From Paralvinella palmiformis (taxonomy: Eukaryota > Annelida > Polychaeta > Terebellida > Alvinellidae): a stretch of DNA of 64,000 nt. Below are positions 23,200 through 35,059 of the stretch, in pieces (positions within the stretch are counted from its first letter, which is position 1; each line of letters begins with the position of its first letter). Where the stretch lies: contig JAODUP010001180.1 of assembly GCA_025642065.1 (NCBI GenBank), forward strand, positions 1 through 64,000. The letters run 5' to 3'. The position numbers and the translations under genes are program-made. The notes beneath the pieces were generated by a model. It saw only the letters and a program-made list of their open reading frames with translations. It made no database searches and had not been told where the DNA came from.

Positions 23200-23640
23200 T
23201 AGGCAGAATTAATGTTTCTTTAATATATAAAGTCCCAGACACAACAAAACTAAAATCGATATAATCGATATGACATAGTATTAGGTAAAAACACAAATCC
23301 TACACTTTGTCCTAAGCACAATATATAGAATGTCATACTTTTTCATAGGAATATATTCGGTTTATGTCTGGGTCAAAATATCTGATATAAAAGTTCCTGT
23401 CATTTAGCAAGCAATATTTGCTACAATAGACGATGGAATATAGTTGTTACTATTGGCAGATGTCAGCAGGTTATCTCTGTTAAGGGACAGTAAAAGGACA
23501 ATTAATGGATCTTGTGTCATACGTGTTCGTCGTTTACTTGTCTGATATAACACATCTGGGAATGCTATATTTATTTATAGTGTCCCAAATTGAATGGGAA
23601 ATGTAACATTGATGAAACGAAACAGATTCGGGAATAGTGA
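23200..23640 (-). repeat. Strongly diverged M fragment
   Basis: The string of words around 23455-23570 (gcagatgtcagcaggttatct, then a gtcgtttact stretch and ggaatgctatattt) follows the same order as 21800-21930 and 16180-16300. It is therefore a fifth, older relative of M. Confidence 0.5.
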
Positions 23641-23868
23641 GTAGGTTTGAGTAAAGTTGTGAAGAAACAGAAAGGAACAGATGAAATAGCTTCTATTCTA
23701 AGTGGGTATCCAATAAATTTGTGTTACTTTATTTATGGACGTCATTTATGCATTGAAGATGTTAGCGAAGAAGATCAGTCGGGATAACGGAATAGTGCTT
23801 ATGGAGGAATATCAAAAGATGTTATAGGTTTTATCAACCAATTTTTACAACCATGATTGTTTGAATTC

Positions 23869-24024
23869 ACGCACGCACGCACACACACACACGCACACAC
23901 GCACACACCACACACACACGCACGCACACAAGCACGCAAGCACACAATATAAGCACACACGCACGCACATACGCACGCACGCATACACGCATATATATGT
24001 GTGCGTATGTACGTGCGTGTGTGT
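23869..24024. repeat. (CA)n/(CGCA)n microsatellite
   Basis: Interrupted CA and CGCA repeats, ending in a TG/TA mixture. Open frames on both strands are repeat translations. Confidence 0.95.
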
Positions 24025-24589
24025 ACATCAATATAATATTACTAAATAAATTATATTTTTATCTGGACTACTCTTAGGTAAAGTAGGAAGTATGTACAGA
24101 AAGCTAAAACATACACTAAAGGTGCAAGTTTCTTTGATTAATTGAGAAACTATAAATGCACTAGATAACTAATTGTCACCACAATTTAGAGTCGGCAGCA
24201 ATTTGCTTTGGCTCAAAAGAAACCTGTACATCACAACATTTGGAAATTACAGATTCTAACCTCAACTTCATACTGATTTCGAACTGCTTATACATTCTAC
24301 CTATATAAACCGTATGGACAGAGGTCGGACAGATCTCTCATCGCAAGTATTAGTGTGACCACAGTGTAAAGTTGAGATCTTTTATAAGTTCTCAGCTGAA
24401 CTTGAACGCGAGTTATACTTGTGTGGGGTATACTTTGCTTACCTATAGAAATAGCCGGATGACTAAACTAAGAACAAAGTACTAATACTGCACAAAGGAT
24501 TATTGTCATCGCTTTAATCCGAAGTAAATACTAATATTTACTCTAACCTAACAGGTAATCGTTATACGTTTGAGGTCATCAGTTAGTGA
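24025..24589. other. No recognised feature
   Basis: Somewhat less AT-rich sequence without a long open frame, repeat or structural RNA that I can support. Confidence 0.4.
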
Positions 24590-25060
24590 ACGCCTATCCA
24601 TGATTAATCAAGAAGGTGCTAAAACAATGGGCCATGTCATTGTTTGAGCTAATCACATTTGGGGACAGTCGTAATGTTATGCAGAACACTGAAAATAGTC
24701 TGCTGATTTCCCTTGCACCTTTTTACTGTAATACTTTGGTATGAAAGAGGGAAGTGTATTTTAACTTAACTTTGAAAAATGTTGACTATTTTACAATGAA
24801 GATACAAACTGGCCCAGATCCACATCGGTCGTATCACCATCTGAGTTTCTTGGTAGCATGTATGTCCTTACTGAACCATGGAAATAGTGGTCTTCTTCAC
24901 ATATCTTTGTCAGTGGATGTGGATGACCATCTTAAAGGTCCCTCGATATACCATTATAGAGCTCCAGCTGTTTATGTAAATCATTTGGTGGATCCAACAC
25001 TAGAATAGAGATCCTCAGACAAATAAGAAATAACATCCCTATCAATTGACAGACATACAT
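24590..25060 (+). repeat. N block, segment a (first copy)
   Basis: Similar in order to 47840-48130 and 63850-64000. Shared landmarks are the gggccaca/gggccatg area, an aatgaa-catacaaa phrase and the ctgatccaca/cagatccaca phrase. An 84-codon open frame (24754-25008) crosses it, but the other copies do not keep it open, so I do not call it a gene. Confidence 0.5.
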
Positions 25061-25254
25061 ATATTTAGCCGAAACATATTATTTCTGTAGAGACACGTCA
25101 ATTGTAAAAAAAATACAGAAAATGGAAACTAATAAAGATATGTACGTAATTTTTATTAATTTAAATAATAATGTAAAAAGTATATGTTAATAAACCCTTA
25201 TGCAGGATTCAGACATACATAATATGTAACTATAAAAATTTATCCCAAACTAAT

Positions 25255-25430
25255 ATGTTTAAAAAGCGAATATCAGATTTAAAAGATAATATATTTATCT
25301 GTGAAGCGACCTAAATATGTTTAAAAGATTAAAAGAGTTCTATTACTATTCCAAAGTGGGCTGCAACATAAACGCACAATCACCATAGACTGAGCGAGAC
25401 ACTGGCACTGCAATTACTGACTGGCCTATT
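25255..25430 (-). mobile_element. LINE-A fragment, highly decayed
   Basis: On the minus strand the region around the wrinkle aaagtgggctgcaacataaa and cgcacaatcaccatag matches the C-terminal coding part of the other LINE-A copies (compare 19030-19100), with deletions. Confidence 0.6.
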
Positions 25431-25849
25431 GGATGATATATATATATTATATATAAAATATATATATATATATATATTATATCTCCAGAAATTGCCATTA
25501 ACATTCACGATATTGGTATTATATATATAACTATATATATATTTGATATATATCTGAAATTCCAACGTATATTAAAATCAACAGATGGCTATTTTTAATA
25601 GAGCGAGAGTCATAAATTCCGAACAATCTTTTAAACCATTTTTCTTTGTCGGATCTAATCAGTAGATAATAGCTACATGAACACTTATCATTCAGGACAC
25701 CTAACAGGTTTAAAAAGCGTAAATTAATATCATACTTCCCACTTGTAAGAAACATAAACGATAATGCTAATTCCCCAACCTTTTGTTGTGAGTCCGAGCT
25801 GCATGATGGACTGACCATAATCCATAGCGATTTATGTACAAATACGACG

Positions 25850-26660
25850 TTGTGTAAATATTGTTTATTTTATCAACCTGTCATCAATAATGTAATATTT
25901 ATATTAGAGATATGTGTAATGTCAGTTTCACATCTCCAAGAAGTTATTCTATCAAGATTGTCTTCCACGTGTTAATATCTATCACACTATCTCGACTATA
26001 ATGGACATAACGTATATACAAATAATCTTTATAATATAATTATTATAACACTAGGTGTCATGATAACAAATGTTCCTTGTTGCCCCTTAACTGATGGCCG
26101 TCTTATAAAGGTTTATTTTTATTATAACATTTTGTATTATATAAATAGTACTTCATCTTCTATCATTAGACTATTATATATAATAAAATATTACTTATTC
26201 GTTATCATTGTTATTAGTTATCTTTATTATTAGTTATCATTATTATTAGTAATCATTATTCTTAGTTAACATAATTGAGTTATAACTATTATTGTTTTCA
26301 GTTCAACAATTAAAGGGATTCCAATTCTTAGATAACTTAAATGGCAATGTTATAATTATGGATCCTGTTCGTTATGATTACATAGTTTAGTTATTTTAAT
26401 ATAGATCCCCTTATCCCTACTGAATAAATGGGTTTTAAATATACATTAATGGGATTCTGAGAGCCGTCGTGATACAACACATTGCAGATCGTTTAAACTG
26501 TCCACTGTTTGTTGATCTTCGGGATCGATATATCTAGTTCACGTGGACCTTGCCTTAATTTAAAATGATTGGATAATTTAGTATTGAATTGATGGAGATT
26601 AAAAAGCAGCGTGTATGGAGAAAATGTTTCCAATAAAATAAATATACTCGAGCTGAGTTC
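25850..26660 (+). repeat. N block, segment b (first copy)
   Basis: Collinear with 49080-49680: both run through ataatgg-acata, ttataatataattatta, a ttattagttatcttt array, an acgtgg stretch and aacatgtttcc/aaaatgtttcc. Both end in a short tetranucleotide satellite. Confidence 0.65.
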
Positions 26661-26667
26661 CATCATG

Positions 26668-26818
26668 TTAGGCTAGCACTGACTGACTGACTGACTGACT
26701 GACTGGACTTACTTGCTGACTAACTGCCTCACTGACTGCCTCACTGCCTCACTGCATCACTGCCTCACTGCGTCACTGCCTCACTGCGTCACTGACTCAC
26801 TCACGCACTGACTGTTTT
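26668..26818. repeat. (ACTG)n and ACTGCCTC minisatellite
   Basis: Starts as pure gact tetranucleotides, then becomes 8-bp actgcctc-type units with variants (gcatcact, gcgtcact). It occupies the same place in N segment b as the gaca array at 49707-49793. Confidence 0.9.
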
Positions 26819-27547
26819 AGCATAATGTTCATACAGATAACGTATAAAACACGGCATATTTATAAATGTCAACTTACTTAAGAAACTAATGGCTTTAGTA
26901 AATAAAATAAAGTATGAAATACTGAAAAGGACATTAAATGAAGAGATTAGGAGAGGAAGTCCATAATGTTCTAATTCAGAAATACAAAAAGGAAAAAAAG
27001 GTCAAGTGAAATAAAAGTAATTCCTATATTCTAAGGACTGGCAAGAAAATGAGAAACCATATATGTGCGTGGTTGTGGGTATGTGTCTGTTTACACACAG
27101 CATTATGAATATGTGTGTGTGTGTATGTGCGCGCGTGCATGCATGCGTGTGTATGTATGTGTTCTTCGAGAGAGAGTAAAATAAATAGTGACAGAAAAAT
27201 ACTGGTTGGGTTTTTACTAATTGATCAATTGAGTGACTAATTAACTAATAAATTTATTGATTAATTGAGTTAGTGTACGAATGAAAGATTGAGTTGACTT
27301 AGAGCTATAAGGAATTAATGATAGCATTTCGATGTTTGAATGATTTATTATATATATCAAGTATACAATTATGATATTACTACTATTATATAGACCACCA
27401 TAGTTATAATTTTAATAATAGCAAATTTGACTGATTATACTACATATAATTCTCACGTGCTCGTGAGTATGTGAGTGGATATATCTTTCCGGTCACCTTT
27501 TATCCCGGTTATAATTGGCCTCACAGCCGGCAGTGATCACAGTGTGA
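26819..27547. other. Spacer with interrupted (TG)n at 27062-27165
   Basis: Contains a TG/TATG-rich tract and gattaatt-rich sequence near 27220-27290. No gene recognised. Confidence 0.5.
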
Positions 27548-27685
27548 AATGGCCATTATCATCATTTCCTCATTAATCACACCACAGGAAACAATTCCAT
27601 TGACCTTTCTGCTTCTCTTCCTATCTACCAGGCAATGGAAGATGGGCTTCGTGTAAATGATCATTACAAGAGGCTCACCTCTTAG
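27548..27685 (+). pseudogene. Exon-like open frame, N segment c
   Basis: Open from 27548 to a TAG at 27683, with protein-like composition (FLINHTTGNN, then LPIYQAMEDGLR and NDHYKRLTS). The paralogous stretch at 55254-55375 keeps the same frame through FMINDSTGSN, so two copies agree on the reading frame. Most differences in this word change amino acids, so there is no sign of current constraint. No initiating context was found, and upstream in-frame stops show it would be one exon of a larger gene. Family not recognised. Confidence 0.3.
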
Positions 27686-27999
27686 GAAGATGCTAACTTG
27701 GCCAAATAACCGAATTGAACAACCTACACAACCAGGTCTAGTTGGCTGAGGTTGAATAAAACTTGAAATAAAAGCTTAGGGATTGACAACTGCAATTGTA
27801 AAACATGCATACTTTATATTAAGTACGGACGTTTATTGGATCTACTTTGTAATTCTAAACGACCTGTACACACATTCCAAATACAATATCTGAAATAAAA
27901 GCTACCCCATTGTATATTATTAAGAACATGTCATCGCCAATTTGCCATCTACTTCCGGATATACAGATAAAGGTATGTTGTAAATATGGCCTAAGAATT

Positions 28000-29057
28000 A
28001 TTGCCCCAGATACAGGGAAGTAATATATTTTTATTCCTTACCTTTGAAATCATTATTTTGAATATCGAATATCCAGATGGTTGTACTTATTTCAGCAAAC
28101 GGAAATATTCTAAATCGGAAAAGAATTTAAATTCATAAGTTGTATGGCATAAAGTTCACCAATACTCTAACACAATAAACGTGCCGTTGTCTTTTATAAG
28201 TCAAAGATTTAATATTTTCGAAATGTCTTGAAACCTATCTTTTCCACCAGGATAATAGGCTATATTTTGATTGATTTCTGTTGGTAGGAAAACTAATGAA
28301 AGTATCCCTTTTACATTTTTATTTCAAGTTAATCCAAACCTAAACAATAACAAACTCTATGCTCTACATATTAGGAATATCTATGTTTACTTCAATCTTC
28401 ATTTGATAAAATCAAGAAATTATCACATACTGCGACGAAAATCCTACGAAATCCCGAAGAAAAACTATATTGGGCATTTATCTAGATCGTGATTAATAAA
28501 ATTAGATCATCGTAAGGTAAGTAACATTCTAATTTGACGTGATAAATGAAGTAGGAGAGTGGATTGTTAAAACTATAAACTGATACGACAGAAACATCTT
28601 TCTTTGGTTTTGGTTCTCAAATAAAGCTGCTAAAAATAAGAGGGTCTTTATACTAGACTTAAAATACACATGTATGGCAGAAATAGTTGCCTAAATAGTT
28701 AAATAAATGGATATGATTATGTTGGGTTAATCATATTTCTATTCTTAATCGACATCTGCCGTGGGCGGGCAATGGAGACTAAAAAAAGTTATATCTTATA
28801 AGATATATCTAAATAATTTAAGTATAATAGAACACTATAGAAACGAGGACTGGAGTAGCATTAGTAAAAATTATTTCAATTTATTAAGAAGAAAATATTT
28901 GTTAGCACAAAGCATAGAGGTCAATTTCGTGATATTTTGTTCATCCATCTGGAGGGAACCAGTAGCTTAGACATATTATTTGATTAAATATTGTAGTACC
29001 GTGATGACATAAGTCAATATGATAGTTTGCAATCGGCCAAAAAAATCAAAATTGTAT
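28000..29057. other. No supported feature
   Basis: Short open frames (28271-28492, 28761-28970) have no recognisable motif and no clear paralogue. The phrase cgtaaggtaagtaacat at 28512 recurs at 48362, possibly a remnant of block duplication. Confidence 0.4.
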
Positions 29058-29102
29058 AAATAGATAGATAAATAGATAGATAGATAGATAGATAGATAGA
29101 TG
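29058..29102. repeat. (GATA)n microsatellite
   Basis: About ten gata/tagata units with one aata interruption. Confidence 0.95.
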
Positions 29103-29617
29103 GATAGTTTATTTCACAATTTCCATTTATAAACATTTTGCTCATAGACGATATAAAATTTCTTAAGGGTAATATTTGATCAGGAAATTGAGAAACCAAT
29201 ATAGCCTAGACTCTCCTTCTATTGGCCCCTAAACAAATATACATAATCACAAAAGTTAAATGAACGCGATTGGTCTTTGTTCTCGCCAGTAATGAGGTAT
29301 GTACCCAAGGATTTCTCTACTACATAGAATTATAATAAGTGGATTAAACTGTATAATCTTATTATATAATTAATCTAATAGTGGATAAAACTGAGAGAAT
29401 AAAATAAAGCTATTAATCTTGGTAGCTCAACACTCCTATTGAATTACCTCTCAACATCCGACCAGGAAACTTTGTGTGGCGCCGATGATTATTCAATTTC
29501 TCTATTTTGTATGCGTAATTGTTCATTTACAAGTCGATGGTTAATCGAGATAAAATGAGAATTAAGTAAATGGTAAATGAATACCACTCAAGTGTTGATA
29601 TCAGTTAAAATAAGTCC

Positions 29618-29698
<81 letters not shown>
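29618..29698. repeat. (CT)n then (TA)n microsatellite
   Basis: Pure CT to about 29658, then pure TA to 29698. Confidence 0.97.
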
Positions 29699-29701
<3 letters not shown>

Positions 29702-29780
29702 ACGTGGTGGTCCACTATGATGAAAATGTGTACTAATAAAATGGCGCAGAAGTGTAATACAGAATGGATATAAATATAAA

Positions 29781-29784
29781 ATAA

Positions 29785-29815
<31 letters not shown>

Positions 29816-30100
29816 TAAATAATAATAATAATAATAATACGTGACATTTATATAGCGCCCTATCCAGGTAGAGAGATACTCTAATGAGCTTTAGCATTTT
29901 TTTTAATCCCCGACTCAGCTCTGTTTCAAACCAGCACAAATATGAACTCACAAGGGAGCATACAATGCATGCTGGCATTATAGGTGCAAACTGTTCCTCA
30001 AACACATTGACATCGCGTCCTGTCAGGTTCTCTTTTTATGGATGAGTGAACCAGTCGCCATTTGACAACATTGCAGCTCCGGAGCCTCGAACCCGCGATC
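29781..30100 (-). mobile_element. SINE-2, copy lacking its 5' tip
   Basis: On the minus strand it starts after a degraded head with a B-box-like ggttcgaggct (about 30082-30094). It continues through a body shared with 45183-45735 (actggttcactcatccat, catgcattgtatgctccc). It ends in gggcgctatataaatg followed by (TTA)n, here 29781-29838 in plus view. The A-box end is missing or too decayed to see. The tail is the same as that of LINE-B. Confidence 0.8.
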
Positions 30101-30480
30101 CTTCGATTAGAATATAACACCCACAATGTTTTATTTAAAGAACCCGACACCTGCTATGATGTCATTATTTATGCTGATTAACTTATCTAATTATTGCTGA
30201 AATGATACTCGCTTTGTTGTTTAATTTTGGCAGATGTCACAAAGAAGATATATCTATCGTAGGAATATATTTAAATCGTTGTTTTGATATTACAAGTATG
30301 TATCATGTTTAAAGAGATAATTAAAATATGTTTTGGTTAAAATATCTAACACTTCGATTTTTTTATCTGTGTATTAAAAGATTGATTAGGGCACACAATG
30401 ATCGTAATAGCGTTCAATAAAACTTAATTTTGGAGTTTCAAAATATCATTGTTCCATTTTTAAATGTTTATATAAGTGTC
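30101..30480. other. AT-rich spacer, nothing recognised
   Basis: No motif, repeat or frame of note. Confidence 0.4.
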
Positions 30481-33320
30481 CATTATTAACGTTGCTATAT
30501 TCCTTAATATTCTTGATTGGAAATGTTATATTTTGAATTTAATAAAGTGTTTACTATGATAAATAAAATGCTCTTTGACGATTTTATTAATGTATGACAC
30601 TCTGTTAAAGGAATGTATCTTATGCGGAATTTTATGAAGTGCTTTTATGAACTCTATATATTATCAGAGATAATAATATATTTTTCCATTAACCTTTCTC
30701 GAATTTGTTCTACAGTCGATTACATCAATATGCATTCGTTTATTAGTTATATGTCTTAACTAAAGTGGATGTTTTTTTTCTCTTCTTCCCAGATTAAAGT
30801 AGTGTTTTAAAAATATTTTGCAACTGTGTTAACAATGGTTAGAATATGGTGTTGTTTTAACCAAAGCTTTTATGTAGCAAAGTATACTATAACACAGCCT
30901 TTCCTATAGTTTTGTTTTATTTACCTGTCATTATATAATTTATGCAAACTTTCATGTGCCATTACTCTAACAATTTCTCTCAGTTTTATGCTTCCATGGA
31001 TATCTTTTAGATTTTTGGCTTTTCCCCAAGCACTTAGTTTAAAGCTTTTATCTTTGCTCCTAGTCTCAATATTGGCCTGCGATGGTTTGTTGCTGTCGAC
31101 AATATGATGCCATGAAGTTAATGTGAATAGGTTTCCACGTGTTTTTAGATCATAGAAAGTGACCACATATGCTCTAACCATGTCCCTTGAATCCCAACTG
31201 TGCTACAAATATACGTTCGATGGGTCCAAACAAAAGTACATAGCACATTGGTTTATAAATGAATAATTATCAATTTTCCACTGTTTTTAAATTTATATAA
31301 TACAACAACTTAATACTAAGCTTGTGTTTGTCAAAATATCAAATACTAATATATTAAGATGAAGCTTGAAATGGGGATTTGTTTGTGTTATCTAATAACG
31401 TATGATCTATATCGAAAATCATCATGGTGTCTTTATAATAAATAGTGGAGTGATACATTTATCTAATTAATCTATTTAAAACGCCTTTTCACATTTCTCT
31501 AACCAGGCAATTAATAGAGATTTAAGAAGAAATAAAGAAGAAAATTAAGAAGAAAAGAAATCGGAATATATTAGTATATTCTATCCAGATCTAGATGAAC
31601 ATTTTTTATGTGATAGTCCATGGCCGATGTGATGAGAATTCTGATGTTTTTCCTATTACATATTAATCATATCTTCAACCCATAAAGTGTCTTGTACAAT
31701 AATACAAATATGTGATATCGTCTTCGGATATCAGTCGTCAATATTCAACTTATGAAAACTCCTTCGTGACCTGTATCTTAATATATGACACTTAAAATGG
31801 GCTCTACAAGTCCAATAAATCGGGTAAGGTACACAGACAGAGTACGTCATCGAGTAATCTCTAGGCTGATATCAAATCCCTAAAGATGCCGTGGTCATTG
31901 TCAGGACTGTCTGGTTTGTCTTAACACGTCAAGGAGACATTGTTCAACTTCTAGAGACATGACTACATTCTCATCATTGGCTCGCTGCCAATCGACAATT
32001 CGGTCATCAAAATCCCTAAATCCTTTCTATATTCAATGTTGTCGTTGTCCGGAGATTGATATTTCGGCTCAAGGCGAGATGTTATTACATCGAGTGGTAA
32101 GACTAACGATACACTGAAATGCCATCGAGTAACAACATCTCTGTGTATCGTCAAATATTTTGGTATAACTACAGACGTGAAGAGTCGTCATCACCTACCT
32201 TCTCATAGTCGAAAAAGTAGACTTATTTCAGCATGAAATCATTAAGTGGCGCCACCACTTAAGAACATATAACCGGATGATTATTATTATTATTATTATT
32301 ATTAAGGTTATTATAATTATGAAGATTATTATAGAATTATTCATTTATGTCAGAATGTTTCAACTACTATATTAACATTCAATTTTAGCCACATTTGTTT
32401 TACATAACTAAAAATTACCCTTCACAAAGCGATTGTTAGGTTTTAATCAAGTCGGATTCGTCACAGACCTTGTGTCATATTTAATATTTAGCTTTTTCCA
32501 AAGGGTTAACCTGGAACTAGGACGTTTTTTCGTTGCTAAGTTATATATTAATTTCCCAAATTGCAAGATAGATATTAGCCGTTCAGTTGATAATTTTTAT
32601 TTACCCTGCTATAGTTAAGGTATATATTATGATGATACACAATGAAACTAAACTGCTGACAATCATATTTCTAGAAAGGTTTCTGGTAGAAAAATTAAAC
32701 AGATTGCACTGGAGCTGTCATATACTTATATAATGTAGTATATATATTATAATCATCAGAAGGATTAGCATTTTTATCAAGTGATTATGTGTATATAACA
32801 TGGAAGGTTTTGTTGTATACGAATAAGGGAAGAAAAACCATATATCGTTGGCTAGGCGAGCTGGAATTTTCATTAACGTACACCTAACCCTTGACCTGAT
32901 CAGCTGTAATGGCGACGCGATATGCCATGATACCAATTGTCTGTGATTTCTAAATAGGCTAATGATGGATATCATAAATGTAAATACATATTTCGTGTTC
33001 TCATTTAATAAAATAATAAAAACATTGGCTAGCGATGCATTAATTGGTTTATCTCTATTGGGTGGTAGCTGGGCCGGTACGATCGATATGGTATTAACTT
33101 CTGCTTAAGCGCCATCTATTGAATGAAATTATTAAAAAAATGTCTTCTGTCGGAATAATAGAAACGGCCAGACCAGAATATTAGCAGATGTGTTGCGTAT
33201 AATATAGTTCACTTCAATGTATATTATAAATATTTTAGTTTCATTAAAATGCTATAGTTTCATTAAAAATAAATCGAATTAAAAAGAATAGGTGAGCGAT
33301 AATATAACATTATCTGAGTA
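30480..33320 (+). repeat. N block, segments d-e-f (first copy)
   Basis: Segment d (30480-31260) matches 41190-42460 and 55620-56690. Segment e (31270-32290) matches 42460-43450 and in part 57590-57770. Segment f (32400-33320) matches 58170-59400 (paired words: ttaatttcccaaattgcaag, gcgccatctattgaatg, tgttgcgtataata). It contains an (ATT)n tract at 32279-32305. Confidence 0.75.
30921..31250 (-). pseudogene. Membrane-segment exon, paralogue 1
   Basis: Minus strand. An open frame of 86 codons (31181-30921) with AYVVTFYDLKTR and WHHIVDSNKPSQ ends just before a GTAAAT that could be a splice donor. Just upstream, one base out of frame, lies a hydrophobic run (LLFGPIERIFVA). The paralogues at 42460 and 56690 read this run in frame directly into HWYSG, so here a one-base change breaks it. 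The order (hydrophobic helix, then a basic region) fits the N-terminus of a single-pass membrane protein. No family recognised. Confidence 0.4.
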
Positions 33321-33479
33321 TTAATGTTACTAGATGTCGCTAAATGAGTTCAGACATAACTACTGTTTCAATAGATATTGCTAATAAGACATTTTATGTT
33401 TTATTTACATTTATGTTTATTATTACCATATCTTCCTAAAGTAATGACACTTTAATTTAGTTATTTATAGATTTGTTAT

Positions 33480-34520
33480 TTCTTCTCTAATATATTAATG
33501 GACTAGCAGATTGTTAGTTATTAAGAATATATGTTTACTTTTTTATATTTATTATTTATTTAGGTACTTACTTATTATTAAGTTAATTTGTCTGTCTGTC
33601 TGTGTTTCTGCCTATATGTATGCATGTTTGTCTGTCAGTATATGTCTGTTTAGATGTCTTCATGTATGTTTGTTTGTCTGTTTATATGTTTGTTTATTAT
33701 TTATTTCTCACTCACTTGCTTGTTATATCTATTACCATTAAGTTGATGTTAGGGTTTTGTATTTTTCTAGTCGAAACAGAAAATAAAACAATAAAAACGC
33801 CCCAGAACAATACTTTAGTTAAATGGCCTGTGGTATATGTTTTGTATTCTAACGGCATGTAGCATAGACGTTAAAAAATAAGTTTCGTTTTTTATTTGTA
33901 TTAATTCTTTGCTGCTGAAAGACTGATTCAGATTTGTGAGTAAGATCAGGAATTATTACATGAATAGTATATTACTAACAAGAGCATTTACAAAGGCGTC
34001 ATGTTTTGATTTTTTCGCATTAATATAACAGAAATGCAAATGTAATCAAATGTTCCACCATTCAGCATCACGTATTCCTTTTGTAGTATATTGGGTCTGT
34101 TTCCTGTTAAACTAACCATACTAAACAAAGCACAGCTCTTAAAGCTATGATACTATCTTCGACTTGGGAAAAGAAATGGTCTTTAGCCTCTAAAATAGTT
34201 GGATAAAGTGGCCATATGATAAACTTGGGTCGACTGGCTTCGTTTGTTTCACAGAAAATCTTGTTTCTGAAATAGAATTTTATGAGAATAGAGATTTTGT
34301 TTTAAATTTGAATATCATGAATATCTTTAATATAAGTTCCTAGATTGTATTTAAATATGTAATTTATATAATGATCTCTAACTGTTGTACTGTTGGTTTG
34401 TCTGTTGGTTGGTCGCTCACACGTACATTCACTGATGCATTAACATAAACTTTGATTTTGCAAAAGAATGACATCTATGAAAATAGAACGTGAATTTATT
34501 TAATAATCTAATAACTTTAT
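33480..34520 (+). repeat. N block, segment g (first copy), with TGTC/TGTT repeat
   Basis: Collinear with 50870-51800. Both start with a tgtctgtctgt-rich low-complexity part, then share aacaatactttag, atgttttgtattctaacgg, aatcaggaattatt and a tttaatataagttc phrase. The C-terminal-looking word YSNGM before a stop occurs in both, but I do not take this as a gene. Confidence 0.75.
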
Positions 34521-35059
34521 TAAAGGAACTGAATTATAATTGACAAGAAAAGTATAAATTATATGTAGTGTACAGAATCTTACTTTTCAGATGTTAATCG
34601 AAATGGGCAAAGAACTTTTTAATATTCCAATTTATAAATACAAATTCACTACATTAATATAGACTTAGAATTTCCATTAAGACAACGTTTGAGTGAGTAT
34701 ATGTCAACTGAATTGAGCTTCTTTTGAGTATTTAATGAAATCAATCAATTCCATTTCTATTCAATATTTACCAAACAATTACTGTGTTCTAATGAAAAGC
34801 AAAACATAGCAAAACAAGATTACTTAGAAGAGGATGGAAGGAATTTGTCAAAAGACCAAAGGTCGTAGACGTGTTTTGCTTATTATTAGGGCTACTTGAA
34901 TTGTCTTCATACTATTACTGTAAACCTGGATTGTCCTTTAAGACAACGTTTGAATGAGTACAGCTCAACTGAATGAACAACAAAATATAGCAAAACAAGA
35001 TTTACTAAGGAATATTAATTTTCATAATCTGTATGTCATCGACTCCTTACATGATGACC
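34521..35059. other. Spacer with internal duplication
   Basis: A segment at 34679-34712 (taagacaacgtttgagtgag) and the nearby agcaaaacaagatta word recur at 34939-35010. No gene recognised. Confidence 0.5.
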
